DNA from: Opisthocomus hoazin
Taxonomy: Eukaryota > Chordata > Aves > Opisthocomiformes > Opisthocomidae
NCBI RefSeq assembly: GCF_030867145.1
Contig: NC_134421.1
Span: 23,815,979-23,879,978, forward strand
Reading direction: 5' to 3'
Length of the DNA: 64,000 bases
The notes under the pieces are model-generated. The model saw only the letters and a program-made list of their open reading frames with translations. It did not search any database and was not told where the DNA came from. The translations under genes and the position numbers were made by a program. This document shows, in pieces, positions 11,236 through 26,675 of the stretch (position 1 is the stretch's first letter; each line of letters starts with the position of its first letter).

Positions 11236-14200
11236 GTAAGCCCAAGACCGTCTTCATAGGATGTATACTTACATTCTAGCCATGTGTTTGCAGCTGAGAC
11301 AGTGAGGCTATCTCCATAACTGTTTTTTTGCAAAGAAATATGCTACAGCTACTGTTAACTAGAATGTACTATATGAAGTAGACCATAAAGCACTGACGAG
11401 ATGGACATTTGTTGTGAGATGGAAGAATGTTTGATTTCTTAGAGCATATTTGGTGTATGTACATTTCATTTGTTCTGTGAAAGACCACAGATTTCTATTG
11501 TAGAGAAAATAGCTTTTCAAGGCTATTCCTTCAAATGCATATTAAATAAATTCAGTGAGGTCAGATGTGGGGATGGAAACATTTGAAAAGGTTCAAAATT
11601 TCATGGTCCAAGCTCTGACACCCTTAATCATACTGTCTAGAACCTCAACATAGAAATCATCTCATTTCCATTGGAATACATGAGCATGGAATAACCAACA
11701 TTGAATCATACATGCTGGAACTAGCTCTTTGGAGCAAAGAGCTTGGAAACACTCCAAAACAATGAACACATTTTGGAGCTCCTTGTTAAATATCTTTCTT
11801 AGACACTGTTCAAGCTGAAACCATGAGAACCTTTCTCACAAACACGCCTTCCTCCCTCATGTACAAAAGCTTTTCTGCACAGTCAGACCAGTGGGATGTG
11901 AAGCCATGCCTGCCATCAGTGTATTTGACTTTCCCATGCAGAAATCTCAAGTAATGAAGTCGACTTCAGTGAGAATGCTCTTGGTTTAAGCCAGTATTAT
12001 TCCGTCTAAGTCAGTGTGCAGTGCAAAAAATCAATTAAAGTTGATTTAGCCTACAAGGAAATTAGGCAATTTATTTCGTGGACAGACAAATAACTTCTCT
12101 TGTGATTTTATAGAGTTTATTTTTTTTTTTAAGTTCTTCTCTCAGCTGTTTAAATGTATAGCTGGGTGTTTCTATTTTCCTATGTTATAGCATTTGCTTT
12201 GATAATTACTGTAAATCATAGCATAAATCCACCAATTAGGACCTGGGTCTCATTGTGGTGGGTGTCATATAATTACAGAAAGGAGGGTGAAACATTGCTT
12301 ACATCCCTAGAAACTTCTGTGAATTTATTAAAGCAAGCCACATAATTACACAACAGAGAAGTTTGGCAAAGACCCAGTGAACAATGCAAGCCAAGTTGCA
12401 CAAATGAGCATGGACTAACCTAGCCATGCATTCATAAAGCTTTCACAGCACTGTCGTTGTTGAAAGATAATTTATTTACCATTTAGGTGCCAGATACTAG
12501 CAAATATGGGGTAGGGGAGCAGGGAAGAGATTGCCCTGCATGCCATGAAGGTCTTGGATTTTATTGTTGTTACATTGGCTAATGCTGATGGAACTTGTCC
12601 CCAGTCTGCTTTAATTCTGCAGAATGTAAAGAGCTTTCACTTGGTAAAAAATTAGAGATACTCACACAGGGACCCTGTATTGCTGTGCTTGTTCCCATGT
12701 TGCACTACAGTCCACTGCCTACAGATGCTTCCGGGTTGAGTCCCAGACTGACAACAAGACTCAGAAATACAGCAATTAAGGCCCCAGGTCTGTGTTTCCC
12801 AGATAATTTTGAGAGGGGTGATAAGAAAGAGATATATTTCGAGCTTGGTTTAAACCCACATATGCCAGATATTGCAAAGAAACTATTGCGCTTTTGAAGC
12901 AGCCGGGCTGATAATATCCAGCCTCTGGGCATGAAGAGAGATCTCCCTGGGCTTAAATGATGCAGCCCTGAAAAATAAATAATATTTCCCTGGCAGAGGT
13001 CAAGGAAGTAATAATAATTCAGAGTTCCCCAGCCTTGGCATGAAGTTTCACCCATTCTTGCCACAGGTGGCTACCCCTGATGGGCTGTGGCCCAAGTAAG
13101 AGGCTCACCAGGGCGCAGGTCCGATGGCCGCCCCTGTGAACAGGGACAGGACAGCTGTGTGTGCTGCCTGCTTGCAGGCAGATTTATCCTCCACTCTCCT
13201 CTCATCCCACCTTGAATCTGTTTCTGTGTGATTTGGACTCAGACAAAGTCAGATTTACCTGCTGACTTGAGGAAAGCCTGGATCTGGCCCTAGGAGCACA
13301 AGATTTTTTTCCAAACTGTGGAGCTCCTGCCAGGATGACTTAGTGTGCTCCTGGGCTGTGGGATGAAGGGTGCTTGGGGCTCAGCGATTAGGAAAGCAAT
13401 GTGTACATGGGAGCCATGAAACCAGCAATGACAGTTCCACCTCCCTGCAAACCACTGCTCCTGGCCTGCCTCTCCCTTCAGCTCTGGCCGTTTCCGACCC
13501 TACCGAATTAGCTACCTCCCTCCACCAAAATTATCAAATTTAATCATCTAGTCTCATGGGCACTATTTGATGAAAAACTGTAGGCAATAACAAAAGTCCT
13601 CCCAGGGACATATTAAGAGCTTGCTAAGTTGAGTCCCACAAAGGAAAGTTGAAATCGGGATCAGGATCGTTTCTTCCACTCACTTTCTGTGGAGGGCTCT
13701 TTGCAGCCATGAGCTCTGGGTGCAGAGGGCATGTCAGAGAAAGGCAGCTGGAGGACCCTAATGTGGGCTACTTATGGAGAGGTCTGCTTTTCCTCAGCAT
13801 GCTTCATGTTGTGCCCAAAGAGGCATTTGCTGTTTGTAAACTCTTGCTTTGTAAGGGAAAAGTCAGCTATTTGCCACAGAGTTATGTGAATAAACCACAG
13901 GAGAAATATCACATCCAGGCTCCAGAGATCAGGTTTTCTCCTTGTCTCATGAGCACTGGATGGGAATAATAAAAAAAAATAAAATCCGAATTCAATAAAA
14001 ACAGTGAAAAAAATTCCCAGTGATCCAATTACACTCGTCAGCTGAATTTTTGCATTCCTATACTTTTAAGCTTCAGTTGCATCTTCCTAAGCACATACCT
14101 CCGAATTAATTTATTTTACCTCCAAGCCAAGAGCTGAGTTAGCAGGAAGGAGAAAGTCATCTTCTTACACCCCGCAGAAGAATTCTCTCTGAGCTGCAGT

Positions 14201-17200
14201 TACTGACAGATCGAGAGCAGCACCCTACATGCTTACCTTATATGAGATTATTGCCTCTGTGCAACAGGCTCAAGGATCTCATTAAGGAAGGCCTCTACAA
14301 TGTCTTTACAAAAGCGCTGCCTTTTCTGAATCTGCTTCTTGTTTCTAAAAGGGAGCCACAGGTGCATTTTTCAATTATGCTTCGTTATAAGGCTTGCTAT
14401 GCCAGACCCAGACTTTCCACAGCAATCACAAACAACTTCCTTATTAGCACATGCTACAGGTGGCAAGTAGCTGATATAGCTGGTCAGAGGCAGCTCTTCA
14501 TGTTTTAAAAGAATAAATACAGGGAAGATGTGCACTCAGTTGACCAGGCAAACATGCTTCGTAAAAGCCCCAGAAAGGATTAACCGTTACATTTAAAGTC
14601 CAATCCTCCCAAAGGGAGTCTCAGAAGAAGATTCCTCGCAGAGCACCCTGGCAGACAGGAGGACGCGTGTGTGGACTCAGCCCTGCAGTGGATGCAGAAT
14701 GCTCCATAAGTACATTCAGAGGTGGTGTCTGAGCTTTATTTCACCTGCAGATAAGTCTGGCAGCCCCTTCCAAAGTGAGAAGTGTCTGTGTTCTGCAGGA
14801 TGCAATGAGATCGCCTTCCTTGGAGACTTCACAGGATGTAGGGAGGTCCCTCCAGCCCTCTTGCCCTGAACATCCATGGAGGTTTTGTGGTCTCTGAAAG
14901 GTGTGCGAGAGATGAATGTCAGTAATCAAAGCTCAAGCAGTATTACAGCTTAAATTGGAATTTTACTCACAGCTCAGAAATGCAGGGTTTCTCCAGCTGT
15001 AAAGAAGAGTATATTAAAGCTCAGCATGGGTGTTGGAGTGTGTGTTTAAAAGCACTTTGACATCAGTGGGTGAAAATCTCACAGATACCTAAAGCATTAT
15101 TCCAGGGATCCAGTAACGTGAGGCAGTTTATTTGAACAGATACAGTGTGTAAACTGATGGCTCTTCAACACCTGAACCATGATGATGTGGCAATAGCTAA
15201 TTTGTTGACAAAAGATGATTTATCTCATTAATTATCTGAAGACACATTTTCTGATCATGACTCCATTTGGGAACCTCATCTATCAGTAGAAAGGAAATTA
15301 TCATCTCCTTCGGGATATACCTTGATTTGAACTTCTATTGCCAACATAAAATCTTTTTAAAGAAAAATAATATGTAACTCATTGGTGATCAGTCTCAGTC
15401 ATTTTACAAGTTCAAGAAAATAAATAGGATTACTCACTATTGTGTGCTTAAATTTAGAATCCCTGCCATTATTTCAATGTTTACCAATGTTTCAAATACA
15501 TGATATTTAAAACTAATTTTTTAGCTCAAAGTCTTACAGATTTCTAAAGGTATAATAAGAGAAAGCATGGATCCTTAAACGGCCAGCCATTAACAAACAG
15601 AATTTTTAAATAAAAAAGTTTTTGTTGGTTTGCATTGTAGTTGCTGAGCCTTTAGGACAAGTTATTCTATGTTTTATGTATTTTTTCCTTCTAACAACAA
15701 GGACTAGACGCTTGTTCCTTTTATGTTTAATAGAAGCTGAGACTCTCATGAAATCCTCTGGCTTCATGCAACTGGATCATTTAACAAAAATATTGTCATT
15801 AAAAATGGAAACATGAAATCTGAGAAAGTATATTGTCACTTATACTGAGAGTAGCCTCTGCATCACATTACCATGGCCTTAAGACTGAAGACTAAATGCC
15901 TTTTTGGACAACATTATTTAGCCAAACATAGCTTATGCTGTCTTCAAACACAAGTCATTGGGCTTTCCACATGGTAACTGGGTGAACTCTGGTGCTCTAA
16001 CATGTTGCAGATCAGACTGGAGGATCTATATGAAGTATTACAGGTATTATCTATGATATAAGAGTGATCTCAGGTGATATGAACTATCTAAGTCATTTGG
16101 CCTCCTTTCACAGCCATGGGGAGATTTAGGCAGCCACCCCACGGGACAGTTCATCCTGTCTAAGGTGGAAGTCAGTGACAGAAAGAATACATCACTCTTG
16201 GATAATTAAACTGCCAAGACTGGGCCTTAATGACCACTGAGGCTATGCAACTAACTTTCAAGTTAATGAAGTTATGTCTGATAAAATTTAAGCATGGAAG
16301 AAATAAACTCCGGCTACAGCATTATTTTGTAACAAATTTGCAATGGACTATTAAATTTTTTCTATATATTCTGTTTAGATGCAATTTTTTGGGATGTCTT
16401 GGAAGTTAAAGAAGGCATGAATTAAAGCCCTGTACTCCGTACTCATCCTGAAAAATTCATAAGTCAAGAACCCAATAATTAGAAAACACTCTTGGGGAGT
16501 TCTCAAGAGAAAAGTATGTTGGCTTGGGCATAGTCTGCTTTATGTTAACAAAAAGTCATTAGTTTTTGCCAGCGTAAGTAAAAGACAGGCCTTGTTGCAT
16601 CGCAACAGGAATTGCTGATGTTCCAGTTCCAGTTGATAAACATGATTCTAAGTGAATATTAATCCACTCTAAATACATCCCTTCTTTAGTAGCTGCTTAA
16701 TCCAAGGTAACAGGTACCAATTCTGTGTGTTTACTTTTTTTTTTTTTTTAGATTTGTTTTCTTGCTTCAGACTAGGAAATGCCATTTAAGAAAGCCTAGT
16801 GGCAGGAATGGAAATCCTGACTGCCAAGTCAAGTGATACAAGAAGTGACTGTTTTCTGGTTTGCACTGTGACAGGGGTTCATTTCTAAAATTTCCCAATG
16901 CACAAATAAATAGCTAATAGATAGCTAGTAAGATGTGAGTCAAGTAAGTCATATATAACTCATAGCAGGTGTTCACAGTGCTTAAAGCATACTAAATAAT
17001 CACTGCTGACACCTGTTAGTGTTATGGACAAGCATAGTATGCATATTATCTTCTTACAGGATGCATTATGTGGTAAGATATATAATTATTTGAAAACTAT
17101 CCATGTTTTCACAACATAAAGCCTGTGCTATTCAACTGCAAAAGGTTCCCAGCCAAGCCTTAGGAAAAGCTAAAGAGTCCAAGGGCTCCTTCCCAAGGTT

Positions 17201-20200
17201 CACTGAGAACCCACTTCCAACAGAGAGGAGACCTAGGAATTTGGGTCTATGTGAAGCCACCAATGACAACCTCAATGAACCACCAATACTAGCCTCCAGC
17301 TACTCAGGAAAACTGCTCACAGAGTCCATTTACCATGGTATTCAGAAAATATTCTAGCTTTAGGCAGATATTGAGAACACCTCTCTCTAACCCAGATTTG
17401 AGAGCGTCCCCTTCTTATCATCTTTGACTCACTGATCTGTATTTTGCTTTACCCGTGTCCTGGAAATGTCATGTGTTTAAAAGGAAGTGGGCCAAAAGAA
17501 GATAATCAGGTTACAGAAAAAATGAGTATTTTTCTGAATATACTTTTCCTAATGTTCAAATCTAAGAATATATCCTTCAAAATACTTTGTAATTGTTTTT
17601 AAGCTTATTTCTCCTTCTTTACATGCCTGCCCTGACAAACAATATTGACAAATGCTGCAAATCTAGGTCTCTTCACTTGTATTGTGTCTAAGGGCTTGTT
17701 CACACAGAGCATTGTTGTCCTTTACACTGTGAAAGCAAAGTAGATAAGTGGAGCAGAACTTGCTCATTAGCTTATCTGCAAGAAAAGAGATGGAAATGGA
17801 AACAAGGAACACAGTCACAGAGAGACCTTAAGAGAGATGGAAACAAGGAACACAGTCACAGAGGGACCTTAAGACCAAGGACCATGCCTGCATGTGTCTT
17901 TTTGGAGGGGTGGGGGGGTTGAGTAGTAGTTTTCAACTTATGGGACCAATTATGGGACTTGAACAGCTCTGTACAAATGACCTTGTTGTTAGCAGGGTTA
18001 CATTTGCTATCTAGATGACTCTACTGCAAACTTCTTAGTCAATAGGGAATGAAAAAGGTGAAAAGCAGTATTTAGAGAATTTGTGTACTCTTTGCATGCA
18101 TGCTCTTAAGTGAGAGGGCACCCAGGAGAGCATCCCACACCAGTTTTGTGTTTGTTTCCTGGGATTGATTTGGAGTGCTTTGAGTTGCTGCAAAAAACTG
18201 TTAAGGAGGGGAAGCTTGCAGTTTTAATTTCAATAAGAAAAGGAGTGCAATAAATACTTAGATTTTAAAAAGCAGTGAAAGCAAGAAACCTTTTCTGCAA
18301 ACCTAATTTCATGGCAACTTTGGAGATTTAATGGCAAAACAACAAATGGACAGATTATTTATACAAATGCTACAGCATTTAAGACATCTGTAAATGTAAA
18401 TGGGGCTACAGTCTGGTTCTGTAATATATCATCAGCACAATAGAAATGTGTAATAGGTCATCCCAGAAACAGTTTCTGCCTGCAACTCCTGCACTGCCTA
18501 AGATGTGAAAACCTGGGACAACCTTAGTTTCTATGCTGGAGTGCATGTTTTCCCTGCTGCTGCTTCAGTATGGGCCTCAGAAACTAAATAGGCTCTCAAT
18601 GAATTAATATTTTAGGGTCACATGGAAGAAGAGCTTTTGTAGTGGTACAATAACCAAACTATTTGCTAATTTTCTCCACCTAAGAGGTGCAGGACCAAAG
18701 GCATAAGTGGATTAGCCAAACAGGACTAAAAAGCTATGTTATTGTTCATCTCTGATCCTATTTCTTTCTGTAAGTTCAATTAGGTCTTCAGCTTTGATTT
18801 CCGTGCCTTCAAATTGTAAAGACTATGTTGATCCTTTACCACAGGGAAGTAAGAGTGGGAAAGGAAAGGCAAACAGTGCTAGTAAAGTTTGTAGAGTAAC
18901 AGAATCCCAAAAAAGAAAAAGAAAAAAAGGGATAGTATGAACATAAAAGGGAAAATCTTGCTTTCTCAAGGAAAGCTGTAACAGAAATGATTAAAAAAGG
19001 ACATATATAGTAAGTTTCAGATTCATGAAAGAAAAAAGGAAGGAACTGAAGAACTGAATGAAAATCTTACTGTTTTCAGAGTTAGGGGGCAAAACTTATT
19101 TTCCCTTCTTTATTCTTTCTCAGTACAGCATAGAGTTTACATCCTCTAGGCTGGAGATGACTGTAACAGTGATAGGTGACCTGAGGAAAGTCTATCACTA
19201 AATGACTAACAAAATAAATAAGTAACAAAGCTAAGATATCTAAGAGTTACAAGGATAGATACAGCACCATCTAGTAGAAAGAGGAAACTAACAGGTCTGC
19301 AGACTCCCCAGTTCAGTCAGGAAATTTTCTTTCAACATTTATTTAAATGTTATTCACTATGTCCAGTCACAACAGCTCCTTCCATTGTTTCCTTGCACGA
19401 AAGTAGGTTGAAAACAACCCTACAACATTAATGAAAAATGGCCATGTTATATTTATAAGTACCCAAAATAACCAGGAACATATCTCTTCCCTCAGGTTAT
19501 AATAAAACTAGGGCTGTGCACTGACCATGTGGTCAGGACAGGGAGGGGTAACTTTACTTGAAATCAGAAAAGATTCCCCACCCCCACAAAATGACTCTTT
19601 TGGGCTACTACATTATGTTATTGCTAATTCTGGTAAATCCCAAAGTAAAGATTGAGGGAGCAATCCTTAAATTGTCACCTGTTGCCTGCTGTTTAAACTG
19701 TGACCAGACAAGCATTGAATTACATTATTCCAAATGATCATTCAAAAACATAATTTTTTAGATAATGCTTGCTTTTCTGCGTAACTGATATGCTCTCTTC
19801 CAAGTACTCTAAAATACTCAAAAGAAATAAATGTTTCACCTTAATGCATGAGTACTCATAGATAGTACATCTGCATTGCATCCACTTTGACTAAAGCCAT
19901 TATGCACATGGTGCTGACAGATTGCATGAATCACACAGGACAGTTGCTGTTCTCTGATGGGATGTTTTATGTCTGTAACCATGACAGTGGGAAATGTAAA
20001 ACTGGCAATTCTAGGAGTCTTAGATTTTGTTTTACTTAATGTCTTAATCCCTGAAGTCTCACGGTTATTACAGAATATTTTTATGCCTTTCTAAAATACT
20101 TCAGTGCTTCTTGAGAAGGCATATACTTTCCAGACATTTGAAATTAAAAGTCAGTTAGAAAGAACACAGAAATAGAACTTGCTTGATTTCTGATTTCAAA

Positions 20201-23200
20201 AATATATCATTACTCTTAGGTATTAGCTTTTGGAGCCAGGAGGCTGAATCTATCTGTACCAAAAAGGTGACTAGCACTGAAAAATAATGTATAACATCTG
20301 TACCTTGCAATATCCGTTATACTTTGAAATAAGTGTTCACTACACAGAGTGGGTGGAAATGGAAAACAGCAGTTAAAGCAATGCATTCATTTTTATACCT
20401 TTTCTAGGCCTTTTATAATTATTAGTACTATCTTAATGGAGAATTATGCATTTGATCATAACGTGTGAATTTGTTTCCGTTTTTTCTGTGTTTCTCTCTG
20501 TTCTGGGAAGCAATGTTGCAAACATTTGGAAAAAAAGCCGGTGTAGTAACATCTCAGAAGGTCTGCCTTTGTGAGAGGCCACCTCAGCAGAGGATGGAGT
20601 TAGCTTTCTTGTTCTTTCTGATGGGAAGGGTCAGAGCTATACAAAAATAATAATTTATGATAAAAAGAAGTCCAAAATGGATCTTAATGGAAGATGAGTC
20701 TTTTAGACTGAAGAGCAAAAAAAACCTCTGAAAAATGGTTGTGAATCACCTTTAAGAAGATGTATTTTAAGAGTCTCATGCACTCCAGTGGACTTTGCTT
20801 TTTTATTTCTCTCAGTAAAGAATTATTACTGCTGATCTCGTAGCAATCGAGGGGAAGGTGGAGAAAAAACTTTTACTTGGAAAGTGGAAGAGAGAAGGAA
20901 GCTGTGGATACTTCTCTGTAGAAAAAGACAATTGTTTCGTATTTTATGGATGGCAGCATGTAAACAACAAAATTACTCTTATTGACAAATTCCACACAAT
21001 AGAACACAAATTTCCAGCAAATACTGAAGCCTGGGAAAGCGTCAGTGAACTTTTCTAAGTCAAAGCATTCAAAGCTGTGTGAAGCTCCTCGCCATCCTTC
21101 CAGAAAGCAGTCCTTGAGTCCTGTCATTTTCCATGACTAACCATCCTGACCCCGCAAGCTTGCTGTTCGCCTCATTTACCCCAGAGTCCACTCAGGGCGT
21201 CACTAAGGGCATTCACCCCCGAGAGAGTTGCTGCCTGTCAGTGGGGTGTGGGAGAGCTGGGCTTGGAGCAGGGGAGAGCACACATTGGTGTGCACAGGCA
21301 GCACGGGCAGCTGCTGGAGAGGATGCCTCCGCCGGGAGAGTAACCACTGATGATCATGGTTGGGATTACATGTAGCTCAGCCCAAATTCCTCAGCTGGCA
21401 GCAGCTGTTTGTAGAAACTGAAGGAGTCTCGAAAAAAGCCCCATTTTATGGCCCCTGTGATAATCATTGTGAGTGTTGCAATGTAACAACACATGTATCT
21501 GAGCTACAGCATTCAGATGTGTCTCTGCCTTTTGGCTCCTTTTCTCCAGCTGGGGGAGGGAAGGTTTATTACGAGGAAAAAGCCTCATCCCAGCTTGTTG
21601 TAAAACAGATAGGTGGAGGGGAAAAAACCCAAAATACCCCAAGCAAAAAAAACCCAAAAAATCCAACCACGAACTCTGTTGCGTTGTTAAAGTTGTTTAT
21701 AGTTGGCACTGTTCACATATTTGTTATTTTGACTACGTGGTCACAGTATTGCAAGGGTGCAATTCTCAGGGAAGTGTCCTCATCTCTGGGCTACAGACTC
21801 CTACAGACATTTCCTTAGTCTCCCTTGCTGGCCCCATAAATCTTGCATTCCTTTTCTGCATAGTCGCATGGCTTCAGCAGAAACATGGCTCCGTGCCAAG
21901 TTACAGACGAGCTTGTGGCTCTCGCTGCTGAGAAACTGGAGCAGCACTCTGAAACCCCTTCATGGTGAGAAGGGTTCAAAAGCCACCCTTCTCCTTTTGT
22001 GGGTTAAACAATTCCACTCCTGCTTGATCACAGCTCCTGTAGCTGAGCAGGTTATTCCCTCAGCTGCAAAAGTAATAAAGCCTGTCTTGTATACCAAAAC
22101 CCCTAACCTCTTCTGGTCCTCACACTATTCCCTAAGCCTTGCTACATCTCCTACACCTGCTTGGCTGGCTAGATGCAGCGCGTGCTAGCTGGGCTGGTGC
22201 ACAGGAGATGGCTAACCACTGACTGCTGCTACAGGAACTGGGTAAGGGCTGAACTGTACCAGCCTCATTTCTGGTCTCACAAAATCTCCAGGCCCATCAG
22301 CCTTCTGTCCTCTCCGGCAGGTGAGGCAATCACAGCTAAACAGACACTGTAATTTGCTCAAGAAATCATGAGAGAAAACTACACCCTGCACAGACAGGAT
22401 CCCACAGAAAGAAGCCTGATTTCTGCAGTTACCTTCCTCTCCACCCTTCCACTAAGGAGGGATTCCTGGTCCTGTTCACCTGCCCATCTTCTCAGTGACT
22501 ATAGATGAGCATTTTGGTGCTTCGAAAAGTAAGCATGGGCCCTTGTTGTGTGCATGGAAGAAATCCATTGATTTCTCAATCTCCACTGGATTTTGATGAA
22601 TATTTTTTGATTGTGTTTGTTATTCCAAAAATCCGTGGTTTAGTGACTAGTGTAAGAAAATTTAGGAAAACTTCTGCCAGGGATAAAATGTTCAGCTGAT
22701 CCTGACTAACAAAAGGAAATATTTTAAGCTTACTTACACACTTTTTTTTTTTCATGTTGTAGTTCTATGGCATATTCTGCTCTTCATGTGTTTTCACATG
22801 CTAACATTTTGACACACCTACATATACACTGGTAGGAATATTGAGTGCTACGGGTTGATAGTGTAGAACAGAAGAAAATTCCTACTTACAGAAATCTGCA
22901 AAGAATAATACAGATTTGGCCTGTGCTGCAGGAACTGATGGCTGTTCAGCTTCTATAAGGAAATCATGATTTCTCCCAAAGAAATATTTTAGTGCAAATC
23001 AAAATGGTCTTTGTGACCAAGCATACATGAACTGGTTTATTAAATCCCGTATGTTTCCAGAATTTTTAGACTCTTAATTTCAGTATAAACAAGGATTTTG
23101 GTAGGGTGGAGCTATACCATTTCTACTTATTTGTGAATAAGTAAAATTTTTTTAAATGTGTGTACCAACTTAAGTCATAACTGACTTTGTTTTATTCAAC

Positions 23201-26200
23201 CAAAATAAATAAAGACATATGTATTTTCAATTTAAGATACAATGGGAAAGGCAGAAGAATCTAAATCTTCAATTAGTTCTAAGTTAATCTTAGGAACCAG
23301 AGGCCTGAATTATTTCCAGGGAACTGAATACCAAACTGTGTACCATTGAATATTCACGTAAAATTCAGACTGCTATGAGAGATTTTCATATGGCTTTTTA
23401 AGAAGCAACCTTTAATGGAATACTTTTGTAAACTGCTCTTAAAATGTTTGAGAGGTGACTCAGTTCACATTTTCCAGCACCAGTTCCCCTTTTAGCTGGT
23501 ATTACATAAATTTCACTGGAAGGCATTTGTAGATGGACACATAGTCATACTGTACAACATGGCTTCAGAAGAATATGGGCATCACTTGAGCTTCTCAGAA
23601 ACGAGTAGTAAGGACAGCCCACAGTTCCCCTCTAAACTTCTCAGTCTCCCACACAGAGGGATAAAAAAATCCTCCTGGGAAATAGTAATTCTATCCCAGG
23701 AGACAAGAGCCATTTCAACTTCAAGTGGGATTACAATTTTCTCAATTCAGCTAAAATTCTGTCATGCTGTCATGTTAGTTCAGGCTCCCCCGCTCATCTG
23801 AACTAATTGTCTATTGACTTATCCTGATCAGAGATGTCTGAAGGTTTGCTCTCCAGGCAGGGAATCTCCAGCACAGGGACTAGTTTGGACTACACCAATG
23901 CTACTCCTACATGTACCTATCTGGAGATACATCTAGCTGTGCAGAGACCTGGACCTGCAAGCTGAAGCACAGCTGTTGATGCTGATGTAGATGTAACAAA
24001 TGGTGAAACACGTGGATCCAGTCCACACCTCAAACACAGTTTAGTCTTGAATTATCTAGCTGCTGATTTTAGACGGCAGTGTCCAGATCCACCCATTTAT
24101 AAACTATTCCTCTGCTGGAGAGCTACAGTTGATGTAGCTTTCAGCTGGAGGATATACTAAACTGCTTAATGATAATGCAATTCCTCTCCATCTCCTGGGG
24201 TGCATTCTATACTCCTCTATGCTTTGCTCGTCAACTCAGACAAGTCAAGAAAAAAGTAAAATATATTATCTATAGCTGTTTTCTGAAACATTTTTAAAAA
24301 CAACTTCAGGAAATGCATAACAGAATATACATGAGATGATAGGTAGTAAAACAACTTTCACAATTTAAGGGATGACAATTATAGTCTTTGCATGCAAAGC
24401 TAATTATTGTATTGTACATCCTTGTAGTTTCTCGTATAAGTTAGGAAGCTCTTATAAATCACTTTTCAAAAATGGATATCTGATTATTAAATTTGTCTTA
24501 TCAATATAATATGAAACATTTAAAGTCTAACTTCATCGCTCTGAGAAATTATCAGTTCTACCTTATTCAAGGATAACACTTGAGCTTTTGGAAGCTGACA
24601 TGTGAAGCTTGAAATGTATGATTGGAAATTTAGTTTGAAGGTTACTCTCTGGCAAATTATCCCTTCAGTGCCTAACCAAGTGTTCTTACAAAGTATGTTT
24701 CAAGGTCATCACATAAAGGAGAGATGTATAGCTCTCATGTGCCCTACTTTCTGCCATAAGCACTTATTTACAGATACCAGTCTGCTAATATAAGTGTACT
24801 GACAACCAGAACATAGTAATACTACATTGAATATAAATAATTAAATCTTTTTTGTATTTATATGTGAAAAATTCTATAAAAGTTGCTAGACTGTAAGAAC
24901 TTCTTTTAACAAAATTATGATCTTGAAAAAGTAGTGCCTTTTGGGTAAGAATTTTTAGTTGCTGACATCATTCCTGTCCTCTGAGGACAGAAACTGTCCA
25001 AAGACAACCAACATACAAATTATACGATATCACATTTGTGTATATTTGGAACTCTAGTCATACACTTCTGAAAGTAATGAGGGTTTTGCAACAGCCCTCA
25101 GTAAAAATGAAGTCCATGCCTGAACAAGGAATGGTTATTTCAGTAACATGAAGAATCTTAATCTGTATCTTCTATTCATGCACTCAATATCAGTAAGGTA
25201 AACAGGGTGAGATGTGAGCTTTGCCACTTTCCATTTTACGTACGGTAGAAACTTTTACTAATTCATCCCAAGCTGGATGACTGTGCTTTTTAAAACTTTT
25301 GGATGCTGGTGTGATTAAAACTCAGCCAGGTTAATCAACATTGTACTAAATTTTAATAAATACCAAATCCAAATATTTTAATAATTTTTTAGAAAATGTT
25401 AGAGAACTTCTGTGTGGGAAAAGAAATTTGAAAGATTGGCTAGGATGTTTTTTAAATTCGGAAACCAAACGTAATGGTATGACAACAGAATAAGTTCTAT
25501 ACAGGCTGATATTATAAATTCAAAAGTAAGATTAAAAGCAGCAAACACTTTTCAAAAGTTTAAGTCTCCTGCACCCATAGACAGATAACTAAAAAAGCAA
25601 TCTTGTTTCCAGAATTTGCTAAGCACCGAACAGCAGTTACAGACACCAGTGGGATCTGTGAGATGCTCAACATTTTGGAAGATTCAGACCAGGCACCTAA
25701 AGATGAATTGCAGGTCTCACCTGCATGCAGATATTTTTAAGAATATGGCCAAATCTATAATAAATTCTTAGTGCATCACTAATTGTAGTAAAAAGCTCCA
25801 GTACACATCGATGTGGCCCCTTTAGAGTTTATGGTAAAGTTTTACAGTAGTAACTATATAGTAGTGCTCTTTATGTATGTTGAAAGGATTTAATATAGTA
25901 CCAAATACATACTTCTTTTCATGGTTTGCCATAATCCTTCTGAATAAGAGCCAACCATTTTTTTACTCTACATATATATACACATATATATATATATATA
26001 CACGTTCTAAAAAAGATTGAAAGAGAGGGGGTTTTGCTTAATGTTGGAACTTGACAGAGAATCCTACATTCCAGGTGTGAAAACACTTACTTTTGTGATG
26101 AGCATTAAACATCACAGAATCACAAAATTGTTGAGTTTGGAGGTCACCTCTTGAGATTGTCTAGTCCACTGCCCTGCTAAAGCAAGGTCAACTGGATCAG

Positions 26201-26626
26201 GTCGCTTAGGGCTGTATCAAGTCAACATTTAACATCTCGAAGGATGAAGACTCCACAACCTTTGTGGGAAAAGCATATCTTATCTCTGGGCAAGTATATC
26301 TCACTGTGTTTGCAATGCCATTCTTGAAGTTAAAATATATAGGTTTAAAAAGATAATATATATAGGTATGTATTTTTCATCTGAGAACAATATCATGCGG
26401 TCCACCATCATACTGGGAACACACTAACCATACCTGCAGAGAGGTCTTTCCCAGAAGAGTTCAAATAAAGCTTCAGAAATATTTGTTAAAATCTTTACTT
26501 GTAAAAAGACTGTTCTATACAGAGAAGTCTACTTCTGTTAGATGCCCATATAGAGACTTTATTAGTGTCTATAAGTTTTTCCTACCAACCATTCATTTAG
26601 CATTTCACGTTCTGATACCAAATATA

Positions 26627-26675
<49 letters not shown>

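Noticed and set aside
21757..22188. 143-codon open frame and a possible solo LTR with AATAAA near 22074
   Set aside because: No recognisable retroviral protein motif, and no paired ends or target-site duplication could be found by eye.
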